Positions 25,821-36,568 of a DNA stretch of 64,000 nucleotides are shown here, in pieces (the first letter of the stretch is position 1; each line of letters begins with the position of its first letter). The position numbers and the translations under genes are program-made. The DNA is from an uncultured Pseudanabaenaceae cyanobacterium (GTDB lineage: Bacteria > Cyanobacteriota > Cyanobacteriia > Pseudanabaenales > Pseudanabaenaceae): the NCBI GenBank assembly GCA_937927915.1, contig CALGKB010000007.1, positions 179,551-243,550 of the forward strand, given 5' to 3'. Below the pieces are notes generated by a model. The model was not told where the DNA came from. It saw only the letters and a list, made by a program, of their open reading frames with translations, and did not search any database.

Positions 25821-26341
25821 TGGGTCTTAGGAAATGGTAGCTATGCTAGGACTAAATTGCAGCCCCAGATTTTCTATGCTTGGGGTTGGCAAAATAGTTA
25901 TGAGGTATCTCCATAGTTTCATCACAAATGCCGCAGGGGTACTGCTTAGTAGTACGGAGAACTGCGGTGCTGGTCATACGGGGTTGGACGTTGTCGGCGG
26001 TGTGCTGTCGTGCATTGGAGCTTTGATTGGCAGCCAGCGCTACTTGTCTCTTAAAATACTTGCTTTTGTTTAACACTTCTGGATTTGTTTCCTCTAACCC
26101 TGCTGTGAGTCTGTTTGTCCCATATCACAGGGAGCATAGAATTTATCAGGGTGGTTGCAGTGGTAAATCTCGATCGTGAATTTGTGATCCCCTCCCTGCC
26201 AGTCTTGCCTCCAATCTGGTCAGCAGAGTTTAGCCCTATCCTTCTGTAAAATATTTCTTAAAGTTCAGATAGGCAAGGGAGGCTCTAAAAGGTTGCGACA
26301 ACAGCTAGATGTTTGACAGTTGGGATATGAGGATGTCTTAG
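25821..26341. other. 520-base intergenic region after tRNA-Thr, no convincing gene
   Basis: Overlapping frames exist on both strands at 25834-26076. The minus one starts at a GTG and contains a CGIC motif, but neither shows family features or a ribosome site. Further right there is AT-rich sequence (TAAAATATTTCTTAAAG near 26245-26262) that could be the promoter for the PAP/fibrillin gene, and a loosely paired CCCTGCTGTGA...TCACAGGGA arrangement near 26098-26135. I see no known RNA. Confidence 0.4.
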
Positions 26342-26923
26342 ATGAGTAAGAAGACTGTGCTGCTTGATTTACTGCCTCCCCTCGATCGGGGTCTGAAAGT
26401 CACTCCTGGGGCAGTGGAGGAGGTGTTATCGATCGTTTCTAGTTTGGAAGCGGAGAACCCCCACCCTGTACCTACTTCTGATCCCCAGTTGTTACAGGGC
26501 AATTGGCAGCTATTGTTTACCACCAGTCGATCGCTTTTAGTTTTTGGTCGTCTGCCTTTGAGTAGTTTGGCGGGGGTCTATCAGTATATCGATACCGATC
26601 GGGGGCAGGTTTACAATGTTGCTGAGATCAAAACTCTACCCCTGTTGGATGGTGTGGTGAGTGTGGTTGCCGATTTTACCATCCTGTCGGAGAAGAGAAT
26701 TGGTGTGCAGTTTACCCGTTCCATTGTTGGTTTGCAGACGCTGCTAGGTTACAGGGATGTCCATCGGTTCATCAGCCAATTGCAGGCGGGGGCTAGGTTT
26801 GTGGCTTGGGATACGCCGATCACCCGTCGTGGCAACTCCTGGGTGGATGTCACCTACATTGACGAGGACCTACGCATCACCAGGGGTAATGAAGGCAACA
26901 TCTTCATCCTACAGCGGGTCTAA
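26342..26923 (+). CDS. PAP/fibrillin family protein
   Basis: A 193-residue lipocalin-like protein of the plastid-lipid-associated (fibrillin) family, which in cyanobacteria and plastids binds thylakoid or plastoglobule lipids and takes part in photoprotection. Seen are LQGNWQLLFTTS (the conserved strand after the helical start), the VYNVAEIK strand, and the C-terminal WVDVTYIDEDLRITRGNEGNIFIL, the family's closing motif. Its end overlaps the convergent aspartase gene by 4 bases. Confidence 0.88.
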   Translation: MSKKTVLLDLLPPLDRGLKVTPGAVEEVLSIVSSLEAENPHPVPTSDPQLLQGNWQLLFTTSRSLLVFGRLPLSSLAGVYQYIDTDRGQVYNVAEIKTLPLLDGVVSVVADFTILSEKRIGVQFTRSIVGLQTLLGYRDVHRFISQLQAGARFVAWDTPITRRGNSWVDVTYIDEDLRITRGNEGNIFILQRV

Positions 26924-28314
26924 TCGTGGGGGCGACTCATTTTGTGCAGGTCTAAAATCTGTGCCAGTTGCTCTTCTGATAACAGTTGTTTTTCTAGGAT
27001 CAATTGGCGAAAGGACTTGCCTGTCTGCAGGGATTCTTGGGCAAGGGAGGCACACTGTAAATAACCAAGATAGGGGTTCAAAGCCGTGACAAGGGAGAGA
27101 GTCCCCTCGGCATATGCCAAACAGCGTTGGGGATTAGCCTCGATCCCCGCTATGCACCGATCGGCTAGTACCTGTAGACAATTGCCCAAAATCTGAATCA
27201 TGTGCAACAAATCGTAGGCAATCAAAGGCATCATCACGTTTAACTCCAGTTGTCCCGCCTGGGCGGCAAAAAGAATCGCTGTATCTAATCCCATGACCTG
27301 GAAACAGACCATGTTTGTCATCTCCGCAATAACGGGGTTGTACTTGCCTGGCATAATGGAGGAACCTGGCTGCACGGGGGGGAGCTGAATCTCTTTCAGA
27401 CCTGTTTTTGGTCCTGAGTCCAGGAGACGGAGATCGCTGGCAATCTTACTGACATCTTGGGCGAGGTTGCGCAATGCTCCCGCTAAATTGACGAAAGGGG
27501 ACATACTCTGCATCGCTGCCATCAAGTTAGCTGCCGATCGGAGGGGATAGCCCGTCAACTCTGCCAACACTGCTGCTACACGACGGGGATACTCAGGATG
27601 ATTGTTCAACCCTGTGCCCGCGGCACTGCCCCCCAAGCCAATTTCTAGTAGGTCTGCGCTGGCTTGCTTGACTCGATCGTGATGTTTAGCCAGGATGACA
27701 CTGTAGGCGCAAAATTCATCCCCCAAGCGTACAGGCACAGCATCTTGCAGGTGAGTACGACCAGCCTTGACGATCGTGGCGAATTCTTCCCCTTTTTGTT
27801 GCAATTTGTCAATACAAGCCCTAAGACCAGGATAGAGAAACCGATCGAGGCTCAAGAGTGCTCCTAGGCGAATGGCAGTGGGGATCACATCATTGGTAGA
27901 TTGTCCGTAGTTGACATGGTCATTGGGACTGACCCGCTTATAGTTGCCCTTTGCCTCCCCCAACAATTCCAGCGCCCGATTGGCGATCACCTCGTTGACG
28001 TTCATGTGATGGGAAGTACCCGCCCCCGCTTGGTAAATATCTACCACAAACTGATCCCGCCATTGCCCCGCCAAAATTTCATCACAGACATGTTCGATCG
28101 TTTTCGCCAACTCTATTGGAATACAGCCCAGTTCTCCGTTCACCCGCGCCGCTGCTTTTTTTATGTAGACACAGGCATCGACAAACAGAGGTAAAGGTTT
28201 GATCCCACTGATAGGGAAGTTCTCCAACGCTCGGACTGTCTGAATGCCGTAATAGACAGAGTCAGGGAGAGAGCGCGATCCCATAGAATCGGTTTCTGTG
28301 CGGTAGTTGGGCAC
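26920..28314 (-). CDS. aspA: aspartate ammonia-lyase
   Basis: Aspartase interconverts aspartate with fumarate and ammonia. At 464 residues it has the length of the fumarase/aspartase superfamily. Motifs: TETDSMGSRSLPDSVYYGIQT at the start, GAGTSHHMNVNEVIANRA near residue 99, NYGQSTNDVIPTA near residue 136, and the superfamily signature PGSSIMPGKYNP near residue 317. GAGTSHHMN fits aspartase better than fumarase. No NtcA site was seen upstream. Confidence 0.9.
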   Translation of the reverse strand: MPNYRTETDSMGSRSLPDSVYYGIQTVRALENFPISGIKPLPLFVDACVYIKKAAARVNGELGCIPIELAKTIEHVCDEILAGQWRDQFVVDIYQAGAGTSHHMNVNEVIANRALELLGEAKGNYKRVSPNDHVNYGQSTNDVIPTAIRLGALLSLDRFLYPGLRACIDKLQQKGEEFATIVKAGRTHLQDAVPVRLGDEFCAYSVILAKHHDRVKQASADLLEIGLGGSAAGTGLNNHPEYPRRVAAVLAELTGYPLRSAANLMAAMQSMSPFVNLAGALRNLAQDVSKIASDLRLLDSGPKTGLKEIQLPPVQPGSSIMPGKYNPVIAEMTNMVCFQVMGLDTAILFAAQAGQLELNVMMPLIAYDLLHMIQILGNCLQVLADRCIAGIEANPQRCLAYAEGTLSLVTALNPYLGYLQCASLAQESLQTGKSFRQLILEKQLLSEEQLAQILDLHKMSRPHD

Positions 28315-28563
28315 TTTGTTTCTCCTAAAACAGTATCAGGTATTGTAGCATTCCTTTCTCTTTCACCAAACAGCAAAACGATCGATGTCTTCTGAGAGAA
28401 GGAAAGGGAAATCTATCTGCAGATGTATGCGCCCCTGTGATCCCCTTGCTACGGTGAAGCAGAGTTGAGTTATACGTCTGTCTTCTTTCTTTTGTCTGCT
28501 AATTTGACTCAGTTGAGTTTTCTTATTCGTGCAGAAATTCTTTCACTGTCAGGAGGAAATGTT

Positions 28564-29361
28564 ATGCAGATTGCTGGTAAAACTGCCCTCATTACTGGTG
28601 CTTCTAGGGGCATTGGAAGAGCGATCGCGGTGGAATTTGCCCGCCAAGGGGCGAAACAGATATTGCTTTGGGCACGCAATAGGGAAGCTCTTAACGCAGT
28701 GGCAGAGGAGATCAGAGCTATTGGCAGTCAAGCTACTCCCATTGTTTGTGATTTGTTGCATATTGAGCAGGTTAGTATAGCTGTTGCCCAAGCCTGGCGG
28801 GACTATGGACCGATTGACATTTTGGTCAACTGTGCGGGGATTGCCCATCAACAGTGGTTTTGTCATGCCCATCCGCGCAAATTACAAGAAGAAGTGGGGG
28901 TGAATTTCCTAGGTCTGTTGACTGTCACGCGTTTGTTAGCCCGCCGCATGATGAAACAAAGACAGGGTTTGATTGTCAATGTTTCTAGCTTGATGGGTAA
29001 ACTGGCAGCACCGACAATGGCAACCTACTCTGCAACAAAATTTGCGATCGTGGGACTGACGCAAGCCCTACGGGCAGAACTGGAGCCTTATAATATTAAG
29101 GTCTTAGCCCTGTTGCCTTCTCTTACGGATACGGACATGGTCAAATCACAACGACATTTTCGTTGGGTGCAATCCCACAGGGCGGAGGAGGTAGCCCGTG
29201 CCCTCGTGCGCGGTATCGAGCGGGAGACCCCAGAAATTTTGGTAGGGTGGCAAGCCCAACTGGCAGACCTACTCCATCGTCTTCTCCCACAGATGGCAGA
29301 ACAACTGGTGCGTTTTGCGGCTCCTAACTGCCCTGCCCCCCAGACGGAGGTACTAAACTAG
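28564..29361 (+). CDS. short-chain dehydrogenase/reductase
   Basis: A classical SDR of 265 residues from the ATG at 28564, which has the ribosome site AGGAGG 6 bases upstream; a longer reading from 28465 is not needed. The Rossmann motif TGASRGIG lies near residue 11, NCAGIAHQ near residue 87, the catalytic Ser in NVSSLMG near residue 138 and YSATK near residue 151. The C-terminal EEVARALVRGIERETPEILVG resembles DltE/SadH-like reductases. Substrate unknown. Confidence 0.85.
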   Translation: MQIAGKTALITGASRGIGRAIAVEFARQGAKQILLWARNREALNAVAEEIRAIGSQATPIVCDLLHIEQVSIAVAQAWRDYGPIDILVNCAGIAHQQWFCHAHPRKLQEEVGVNFLGLLTVTRLLARRMMKQRQGLIVNVSSLMGKLAAPTMATYSATKFAIVGLTQALRAELEPYNIKVLALLPSLTDTDMVKSQRHFRWVQSHRAEEVARALVRGIERETPEILVGWQAQLADLLHRLLPQMAEQLVRFAAPNCPAPQTEVLN

Positions 29362-29396
29362 ATGTCATTGAGAGGGGACTTTCCCCTTTTTGGAGC

Positions 29397-29552
29397 ATGG
29401 CACAGGAGGGAGGTGTTGACCCAGAACCTAAAAAGTTAGAAGTCACTACGGATGATGCTCTGGAACTGTCCCCTATGGCAAAAACCTCATGTTGTCCTTC
29501 CGGTGAGGCGCACGCAGCAACAAGAAAAAAGTCAGGTAGAAGAAAAAGATAA
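29397..29552 (+). other. short open frame, possibly part of the decayed restriction gene
   Basis: A 51-codon frame starts MAQEGGVDPEPKKLEVTT and ends in a basic tail RKKSGRRKR. It has AT-poor composition like its neighbours, no ribosome site and no recognised family. It lies immediately upstream of the Mrr remnant and may be part of that gene's former N-terminal or linker region. I do not call it a gene. Confidence 0.25.
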
Positions 29553-29609
29553 AACCAGTCTTCCACCTTTAGTAAGTTGGGGAAACAACTACCGCACGCT
29601 GCATAAAGA

Positions 29610-29884
29610 ACCCCGATCGGTAGGTTCTGCTTTTTTTGAGCGTATTCTTGGTGATTTGGTGGTTCCAGGGCAGAAGCAGGTAAAGGGAGCGACAAACCAG
29701 GGGATGACGGCATAGCCAGAACAAACTCGGTTTATGTAATCAATCCGCAGGCAAAAAGATAAGGCCACGATCGCACCGTTAGCAAAGGGGATGTGGCAAA
29801 GCCACCAAAGGACTTTTCATCACCCAGTGCAGCAGCAAGATCATCTTCATCGACGGGGCTGAACTAGCAGACCTACGCTCTTAG
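29610..29884 (+). pseudogene. decayed Mrr-type restriction endonuclease
   Basis: Pieces of the Mrr catalytic domain appear in order but in different frames. SAFFERILGDLVV (from about 29627) corresponds to the helix that opens the domain. GDDGI, then VYVINPQAKR and a stop (about 29702-29755), corresponds to the GDGGIDG...QAK nuclease core with the PD-(D/E)xK metal ligands. KGLFITQ, then SSKIIFIDGAELADL and a stop (29807-29884), corresponds to the KGVFITTS...LIDGxELA strand pair. In-frame stops, frame changes and missing segments show it is dead. It would have been a methylation-sensing (type IV) enzyme. Confidence 0.7.
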
Positions 29885-29948
29885 ACGCCTTGATAGCCAT
29901 TGCTTTGCCCAGGACTAGAATCAACTGCACGATTCTGGCTCAGGCTAG

Positions 29949-29983
29949 TTGTTAAAAATCTTTTCTTTAATTGTTAAAAAATC
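29949..29983 (+). promoter_or_regulatory. direct repeat upstream of adhE, possible operator
   Basis: TTGTTAAAAATC (29949) is repeated as TTGTTAAAAAATC (29971), exactly 22 bases apart, two turns of the helix. The half-site TTGTTAA resembles the redox regulator Rex, but Rex sites are inverted repeats and this one is direct. It lies about 140-175 bases before the adhE start, in the 240 bases between the Mrr relic and adhE that otherwise hold no gene. Confidence 0.35.
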
Positions 29984-30122
29984 CTTATTTAAGTTCCTGG
30001 CACCAGGGAAATAATCTACTGTGGGTATAGGCATTTATGCTGCTTTCCCGTAGACGAACGGTTGTCATGTTCTAGGCAGTGATTGCGGTTTGAGAGGGAA
30101 AAGCCAACAAGGAGGAGGAAGT

Positions 30123-32753
30123 ATGCTGGTGACAAATGAACAAGAGTTGAACGAACTGATTGCCAAAGTCAAGATTGCCCAAGAGGAGTTTGCCCAGTTT
30201 TCCCAGGAACAAGTCGATCGGATTTTTCAGCAGGCAGCGTTAGCGGCAAATGAAGCACGTATTCCCCTGGCTAAAATGGCAGTGGCAGAAACGGGCATGG
30301 GGATTGTGGAAGACAAGGTGATCAAAAATCACTTTGCCGCTGAGATGGTCTATAACAAGTACAAAAACGAAAAAACCTGTGGTGTGATTGAAGAAGACCC
30401 CCACTTTGGTATCAAAAAGATTGCCGAACCCGTTGGGATCATCGCCGGCATTGTACCCACTACCAACCCCACTTCCACAGCTATTTTCAAGGCGCTGTTG
30501 GCGATCAAAACTCGCAATGCCATCATCTTTTCCCCCCACCCCAGGGCAAAGAAATGCACAATCGAGGCAGCACGCATCATCAAGGAGGCGGCAGTAGCAG
30601 CTGGTGCTCCTGACCCCATCATTGGCTGGATCGATGAACCGACGGTGCCCTTGTCCCAAACCCTCATGCAACACCCGGACATCAAGTTGATCTTGGCAAC
30701 AGGGGGACCCGCTATGGTGAAGGCAGCTTATTCCTCCGGGCATCCTTCCCTGGGTGTGGGGGCGGGGAATACCCCAGCTTTGATTGATGTCAGTGCCGAT
30801 ATTCCCATGGCGGTCAGTTCCATTTTGTTGAGCAAGACGTTTGATAATGGCATGATCTGCGCTTCCGAACAGGCGGTGATCGTAGTGGATGCCATCTATG
30901 ACCAGGTGAAGGCGGAGTTTCAACGGCGGGGTGCCTATATCCTCTCAGGGGAGGAGAGGGAAAAGCTGCGGCGGATTATTCTCACGGAGGGGCGCTTGAA
31001 TCCAGCGATCGTGGGGCAGCCAGTGGAAAAGATTGCGGAGTTGGCGGGCTTTACTGTGCCAGAGGGAACGCGGTTGCTAATTGGGGAAGTGGAGGAGGTG
31101 GGAGAAACAGAACCCTTCTCCTATGAAAAGTTAGCCCCCATTCTGGCGCTCTATCGCGTGCCCAACTTCCAGAGGGGGGTAGAAGTGGCAGCCCAGGTGG
31201 TGAATTTTGGCGGCAAGGGACATACAGCAGTCCTCTACACCGACCCTGCCAACAAGGATGACCTCGCCTACTTTGAACACCATGTCACCGCCAGTCGCGT
31301 GCTATTGAATACGCCTTCTTCCCAGGGAGCGATCGGGGATTTGTACAACTTTAAGCTTGATCCCTCCCTCACTTTGGGCTGCGGCACTTGGGGTGGCAAT
31401 TCGGTGTCGGAAAATGTCGGTCCCCATCACTTGTTGAACATCAAAACGGTGACGGAGCGGCGGGAAAATATGCTGTGGTTCCGCGTGCCCCCTAAGATTT
31501 ACTTCAAGTATGGCTGTTTGCCGGTGGCGTTGCAGGAACTCAAGGGCAGAGAAAGGGCGTTCATTGTCACCGATAAACCCCTGTTTGAGATGGGGATGCT
31601 CAAGGAAGTGGAGCAGGTGTTGGAGGAGCTGGGCATTGAGTTTCAGATTTTCTTTGAAGTGGAACCGGACCCCAAACTCAGTGATGTAGAAAAGGGTCTC
31701 GATCGGTGTCGCAATTTTCAGCCCGATGTGATCATCGCCTTTGGTGGCGGCTCCCCGATGGATGCGGCGAAGGTGATCTGGTTGATGTACGAACATCCAG
31801 AGGTGGAGTTTGCTGGGGTTGCCCTGCGGTTTATGGACATTCGCAAGCGGGTCTATGCCCTGCCGTCTTTGGGACAGAAGGCAATTATGGTGGCAATTCC
31901 CACAACTTCGGGTACGGGTTCCGAGGTGACTCCCTTTGCTGTAGTGACCGATGACAGGACGGGCATCAAATATCCCCTGGCGGACTATGCTCTAACCCCC
32001 ACGATGGCGATCGTGGACCCTGAACTGGTGATGCATATGCCCAAAAAACTGACTGCCTACGGGGGCATTGATGCTCTTACCCATGCCTTGGAAGCCTATG
32101 TGTCTGTTTTGGCAACGGAATTTACGGAGGGGTTAGCCCTGGAGGCAATTAAGTTATTGTTTGAGTATCTGCCCCGTGCCTACAAACATGGTGCCAAAGA
32201 CCCCGTAGCGCGGGAAAAAGTCCACTATGCCGCCACGATCGCGGGGATGGCTTTTGCCAATGCCTTCTTGGGGATTTGTCACTCCTTAGCCCATAAGTTG
32301 GGATCGACGTTCCATCTGCCCCATGGGTTAGCCAACGCCCTGATGATCTCCCATGTCATTCGCTACAACGCCACCGATGCTCCCTTCAAACAAGCCATCT
32401 TTCCCCAGTACACCTATCCCCACGCCAAACAGCGCTATGCCGAAATTGCTGACTTTCTAGGGTTGGGGGGCAGGACGGAGGACGAAAAAGTGGAACGGTT
32501 GGTGGACGCCATCGACAATCTCAAACGGGAATTGGACATTCCCCTGTCTATTAAGGAAGCCCTGCCGGACAAGGAACGGGAGTTTTACGAACAGGTGGAA
32601 AAGATGGCAGAACAAGCCTTCGATGACCAGTGCACAGGGGCTAATCCCCGCTATCCTCTCATCCGTGACCTCAAGGAGTTATACATCCTCTCCTTCCAGG
32701 GCTGCCGTTTAGACAGTGCCCTCTATCACCAACCCCTGACCACCGTTAGCTAG
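30123..32753 (+). CDS. adhE: bifunctional aldehyde/alcohol dehydrogenase AdhE
   Basis: AdhE reduces acetyl-CoA to acetaldehyde and then to ethanol, reoxidising NADH in fermentation; it forms spirosome filaments. From the ATG at 30123, which has an AGGAGGAGG ribosome site, it is 876 residues. The aldehyde dehydrogenase half (about 1-440) carries [12 protein letters not shown] and the catalytic Cys in GMICASEQ. The iron alcohol dehydrogenase half (about 450-870) carries [24 protein letters not shown] and iron ligands in [16 protein letters not shown]. The next gene begins 11 bases after its stop. Confidence 0.97.
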   Translation: MLVTNEQELNELIAKVKIAQEEFAQFSQEQVDRIFQQAALAANEARIPLAKMAVAETGMGIVEDKVIKNHFAAEMVYNKYKNEKTCGVIEEDPHFGIKKIAEPVGIIAGIVPTTNPTSTAIFKALLAIKTRNAIIFSPHPRAKKCTIEAARIIKEAAVAAGAPDPIIGWIDEPTVPLSQTLMQHPDIKLILATGGPAMVKAAYSSGHPSLGVGAGNTPALIDVSADIPMAVSSILLSKTFDNGMICASEQAVIVVDAIYDQVKAEFQRRGAYILSGEEREKLRRIILTEGRLNPAIVGQPVEKIAELAGFTVPEGTRLLIGEVEEVGETEPFSYEKLAPILALYRVPNFQRGVEVAAQVVNFGGKGHTAVLYTDPANKDDLAYFEHHVTASRVLLNTPSSQGAIGDLYNFKLDPSLTLGCGTWGGNSVSENVGPHHLLNIKTVTERRENMLWFRVPPKIYFKYGCLPVALQELKGRERAFIVTDKPLFEMGMLKEVEQVLEELGIEFQIFFEVEPDPKLSDVEKGLDRCRNFQPDVIIAFGGGSPMDAAKVIWLMYEHPEVEFAGVALRFMDIRKRVYALPSLGQKAIMVAIPTTSGTGSEVTPFAVVTDDRTGIKYPLADYALTPTMAIVDPELVMHMPKKLTAYGGIDALTHALEAYVSVLATEFTEGLALEAIKLLFEYLPRAYKHGAKDPVAREKVHYAATIAGMAFANAFLGICHSLAHKLGSTFHLPHGLANALMISHVIRYNATDAPFKQAIFPQYTYPHAKQRYAEIADFLGLGGRTEDEKVERLVDAIDNLKRELDIPLSIKEALPDKEREFYEQVEKMAEQAFDDQCTGANPRYPLIRDLKELYILSFQGCRLDSALYHQPLTTVS

Positions 32754-32764
32754 AGGTATTGACT

Positions 32765-35524
32765 ATGGTACTAACTCCAGCTGACCTTGCCTCCCCCAAC
32801 GCCCCTACCCAAGAAGCGGTCTATGACATTTGGCGCACGGGACAGCGTTATCCCCTCGATGCCATCTTTCGTCCCCAGAATGTGGCGGTGATTGGGGCAA
32901 CGGAACGCCCCGGCAGTGTGGGACGCACGCTCCTGTGGAATCTAATCAGCACACCCTTTGGGGGAACAGTCTTTCCCATCAATCCCAAGCGCCCCAGTGT
33001 GTTGGGCATTAAGGCTTACCCTAGTATCAGGGAAGTACCGGACCGGGTTGATCTGGCGGTGATTGCTACCCCTGCTCCCACTGTTCCTGGGGTGATTGCG
33101 GAATGTGCCCAGGCGGGGGTAAAGGGGGCAGTGGTGGTCTCGGCGGGGTTTCGGGAGATTGGACCTGCAGGGGTAGAGCTGGAACGGCAAATTCTCGCCA
33201 ATGCGGGACAGATGCGCATCATTGGTCCCAACTGTTTAGGGGTGATGAATCCCGTTATCGGTTTGAATGCTACTTTTGCTAGCACGATCGCTCGTCCTGG
33301 TTCGGTGGGGTTTATCTCCCAGAGTGGAGCACTGTGTACTTCCATCCTGGACTTGAGTTTCCAGGAAAACATTGGCTTTAGTGCTTTTATATCCATCGGG
33401 GCGATGGTGGATGTGAGCTGGGGGGATTTGATCTACTACCTCGGCGATGACCCCCATACCAAGAGCATTGTGCTGTACATGGAATCGATCGGGGATGCCC
33501 GTTCTTTTCTGTCGGCGGCGCGGGAGGTGGCGCTCACTAAGCCCATTATTGTTTTGAAGGCAGGGCGGACAGAGGCAGCTGCCCAGGCGGCTACTTCCCA
33601 CACGGGGGCGCTGGCGGGGAGTGATGAAGTTTTAAGTGCTGCCTTTCGTCGTTGCGGGGTGCTACGGGTGGACAACATCTCTGACCTCTTTGACATGGCG
33701 GAAGTCCTCTCCAAGCAACCGAAACTGCCCAAGGGAAATCGCCTAGCTATCCTCACCAATGCGGGGGGACCAGGGGTGATTGCCACCGATGCCTTTATTC
33801 AAGGGGGGGGCAAACTGGCGGAGCTGGCAGCGGAAACCAAGGCGAAACTGGACCAAATTCTCCCCACCCACTGGAGTCACGGTAACCCCGTAGATATTTT
33901 GGGAGATGCCGATGCCGATCGCTATGCCCAAGCCCTGGAGATTGTTGCTGCTGACCCCAATAGTGATGCCATCTTGGTCATTCTCACACCCCAAGCTATG
34001 TCCCAACCGACGGAGACGGCAAACCGTCTGATTGAGTGTGCTCAACGCTGTCCCAAACCGATTCTTGCCAGTTGGATGGGGGGAGAAGGGGTAGCCCCTG
34101 CTATGCACGCCCTCAACGATGCTGCTATTCCTACTTTCAACTATCCCGACACGGCGGCACACATTTTTAACTATATGTGTCGTTACAGTAGTAACCTGCG
34201 TGCCCTCTACCAAACTCCCCAGCTGCCCCCTGACTCCGATGAGTTCACCCCCGATCGCCATCTTGTGCAACAAATCTGCGTCCAGGCGTTACAAAACGAT
34301 CGCTACATTTTGACGGAGTACGAGGCAAAGCAAGTCCTGAGTGCCTACGGTATTCCCACCGTCCCCACAGAAATTGCCCACACAGTAGAAGAAGCAGTAG
34401 CAATTGCCGATCGCATGGGCTATCCCGTTGTGTTGAAGTTGCTGTCGGAGGTGATCACCCACAAGAGCGATGTGGGGGGAGTACAGCTCAATCTGGCAAA
34501 CGCCGATGCAGTGCGGGCAGCGTTTCAGTTGATTCGGACGAATGTGCGGGCTTGGGAAGAGCAATACCCCGATGTGTTCTTGGGGGTAACGGTACAACCT
34601 ATGTTCCGCGCCCAGGGCTATGAGTTGATCCTGGGGAGCAGCGTGGATGTGCAGTTTGGTCCTGTCATCTTGTTTGGCACGGGGGGACAACTGGTGGAAG
34701 TCTATCAAGACCGCGCCCTGGGATTGCCACCCCTCAACAGTACCCTGGCAAAACGGATGATGGAGCGCACCCGCATTTATCACGCCCTGCAGGGGGTACG
34801 GGGGAATCGTCCTGTGGACATAGAAGCACTGGCGCAAATTCTGGTGCAGTTTAGTCAACTGGTAGTGGAACAGCCGCAAATCCAGGAAATTGACATCAAC
34901 CCCTTGTTGGCTTCTGCTGACCATCTAATTGCTTTGGATGCGCGGGTAGTCTTGCAGCCGGGTGCCCCCCCCAAACTCGCCATCCGTCCCTATCCCAGCC
35001 ACTACATGAGCTGTTTTACCCTCAAAAATGGCTTGCACGTCACCATTCGCCCTATCCGCCCGGAAGACGAACCCCTGATGGTGGAATTCCACCAACTGCT
35101 GTCGGAGGAGAGTGTCTATATGCGCTATGCCCACATGGTCAACCTGCAGTATCGCATCTCCCACGATCGCCTCACCCGCATCTGCTTTATTGACTATGAC
35201 CGCGAGATGGTGCTGGTAGCTGATTACAGAGACCCTGCCACCGGCAAGCATCAGATCATTGGGGTTGGTCGTTTGACCCGCTTCCACAATTCCCCCAACG
35301 CGGAGTTTGCCATGATCGTCGCCGATCGGTATCAACGCCAGGGCTTGGGTACAGAAATCCTCCGCCGGTTGATTGAAATTGCCACGATCGAGCAGGTCGG
35401 TCAAATTGAGGCTTATATGCTCCCTGGCAATACGGCAATGCGCAAAATCTGTGATAGCCTGGGCTTCCAGTGGGAGAAGGGGGAGGATGGTTTGGTGAAA
35501 GGGGTCTTGACTCTACGGCGGTAG
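32765..35524 (+). CDS. ADP-forming acyl-CoA synthetase fused to a GNAT acetyltransferase (ACD/Pat type)
   Basis: A 919-residue fusion from the ATG at 32765. Order: CoA-binding domain ([26 protein letters not shown]), succinyl-CoA-ligase-like domains with SHTGALAG near residue 278 (the phospho-histidine region of ADP-forming synthetases), an ATP-grasp domain (about 505-735, with [18 protein letters not shown]), then a C-terminal GNAT domain (about 755-917; [16 protein letters not shown] binds acetyl-CoA). It could form acetate and ATP from acetyl-CoA, or act as a Pat-type protein acetyltransferase that controls Acs. The retained His favours catalysis. Co-directional with adhE. Confidence 0.9.
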   Translation: MVLTPADLASPNAPTQEAVYDIWRTGQRYPLDAIFRPQNVAVIGATERPGSVGRTLLWNLISTPFGGTVFPINPKRPSVLGIKAYPSIREVPDRVDLAVIATPAPTVPGVIAECAQAGVKGAVVVSAGFREIGPAGVELERQILANAGQMRIIGPNCLGVMNPVIGLNATFASTIARPGSVGFISQSGALCTSILDLSFQENIGFSAFISIGAMVDVSWGDLIYYLGDDPHTKSIVLYMESIGDARSFLSAAREVALTKPIIVLKAGRTEAAAQAATSHTGALAGSDEVLSAAFRRCGVLRVDNISDLFDMAEVLSKQPKLPKGNRLAILTNAGGPGVIATDAFIQGGGKLAELAAETKAKLDQILPTHWSHGNPVDILGDADADRYAQALEIVAADPNSDAILVILTPQAMSQPTETANRLIECAQRCPKPILASWMGGEGVAPAMHALNDAAIPTFNYPDTAAHIFNYMCRYSSNLRALYQTPQLPPDSDEFTPDRHLVQQICVQALQNDRYILTEYEAKQVLSAYGIPTVPTEIAHTVEEAVAIADRMGYPVVLKLLSEVITHKSDVGGVQLNLANADAVRAAFQLIRTNVRAWEEQYPDVFLGVTVQPMFRAQGYELILGSSVDVQFGPVILFGTGGQLVEVYQDRALGLPPLNSTLAKRMMERTRIYHALQGVRGNRPVDIEALAQILVQFSQLVVEQPQIQEIDINPLLASADHLIALDARVVLQPGAPPKLAIRPYPSHYMSCFTLKNGLHVTIRPIRPEDEPLMVEFHQLLSEESVYMRYAHMVNLQYRISHDRLTRICFIDYDREMVLVADYRDPATGKHQIIGVGRLTRFHNSPNAEFAMIVADRYQRQGLGTEILRRLIEIATIEQVGQIEAYMLPGNTAMRKICDSLGFQWEKGEDGLVKGVLTLRR

Positions 35525-35535
35525 AGATCGCCGCC

Positions 35536-36540
35536 TTAGTTAGTGATGTTCACGATCGTGTCTGTGGAGATGAGGTTAAACAATTCCTTGATATGTTCGT
35601 TGTACATCCGCAGGCAGCCGTGGGAGATGGCTTGCCCCACAGTGTGGCGGTTGGGGGTGCCATGAAAGCCTGACCAATCCTTGCCATTTGTCCAGAAGCC
35701 AATCCAGTAGTCCCCTAGGGGGTTATCGGGTTCCCCCCCTTTGATCACATCCCCTGTGAAGGGATTTTTCCAGGCAGGTCTGGCAATCATCTGTTGCACT
35801 TTGAAGGTGCCCTGGGGTGTCTCCCAGCCCGCTCTGCCCACAGCGACGGGGTAAGTTTTGAATTTGGTAGCGCCCTGGAATGCTGTAACTTGGCGGCGGG
35901 AGAGACTTACTTCTAACCTGGTGACCTTAGGTAGGGAAGGACGGGCTATAGGAGGCACTTGTTTTTGAGCTGCTAGCACCTCGTAAAGCAAAACTGCTAG
36001 TTCCCCAGCGGTAATCGGACGATCGGGGTTAAGGGAGTGGGGGTGGTCAGGGGTAGTCAACCAGACCTGCTGTTGGGCAAGGGCAGCGAGGGGGTCAATG
36101 GCAAAAGGCGGCAGGCGCTCTCCATCGCTAAACAAGGATGCCAGGAATTGCCGTCGATCGCGGCGGGGATCCCCCAGGGGTATCTGCAAACCATTGGCAA
36201 GGGAGACCATTACCTCCAGACGGGTGAGGGGACGATCGGGAAAAATTTGGTCACCATATCCTGTCAAAAAGCCTGCCTCATAGGCATTAAGGACAGGACG
36301 GTAAGCGCGGTGGGAGAGAGGTAAATCGGCAAATTGTTTACTAGGGCGCACCCTAGGGAGCAGGAGGAAAGTTCTTTCCAAGAGGAGGGCATATTCGGCA
36401 CGAGTGACCCTCTGCTGCGGCTGGGAGATGTGGACTTTCCGATACTGACTTAAACCCCTTGCATAGGGCTGCGTCCAACTAACGGTATAGCCAGGCAAAG
36501 CCAAAAACAACAATGCCAAAATACCAGCAACTTTTCTCAT
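35536..36540 (-). CDS. exported L,D-transpeptidase with S-layer homology repeats
   Basis: A 334-residue protein with a signal peptide (MRKVAGILALLFLALPGYTV). Residues about 40-195 hold SLH-like repeats (VTRAEYALLLERTF, YEAGFLTGYGDQIFPDRPLTRLEV, ITAGELAVLLYEVL) that bind cell-wall polymers. The C-terminal YkuD domain (about 208-332) ends with the catalytic HGTPNRHTVGQAISHGCLRM, Cys as nucleophile. It would cross-link peptidoglycan or attach outer-membrane proteins. It converges on the acyl-CoA synthetase gene, 11 bases apart. Confidence 0.93.
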   Translation of the reverse strand: MRKVAGILALLFLALPGYTVSWTQPYARGLSQYRKVHISQPQQRVTRAEYALLLERTFLLLPRVRPSKQFADLPLSHRAYRPVLNAYEAGFLTGYGDQIFPDRPLTRLEVMVSLANGLQIPLGDPRRDRRQFLASLFSDGERLPPFAIDPLAALAQQQVWLTTPDHPHSLNPDRPITAGELAVLLYEVLAAQKQVPPIARPSLPKVTRLEVSLSRRQVTAFQGATKFKTYPVAVGRAGWETPQGTFKVQQMIARPAWKNPFTGDVIKGGEPDNPLGDYWIGFWTNGKDWSGFHGTPNRHTVGQAISHGCLRMYNEHIKELFNLISTDTIVNITN

Positions 36541-36568
36541 TGCTCTTGTCTAAACCACCTGCCCCAGT

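Noticed and set aside
25834..26076. Overlapping small frames on both strands after tRNA-Thr
   Set aside because: No family motif or good ribosome site on either strand; the minus frame starts at GTG, and its CGIC motif alone is not enough.
29324..29713. 129-codon minus-strand frame opposite the Mrr relic
   Set aside because: The plus strand shows recognisable Mrr motifs here, and the minus product is low-complexity Ser/Pro/Leu with no domain.
29949..29983. Rex operator before adhE
   Set aside because: The TTGTTAA half-sites are direct, not inverted, so I report the repeat but not a Rex site.
30240..30923. 227-codon minus frame inside adhE
   Set aside because: Complete shadow of a strongly conserved coding region.
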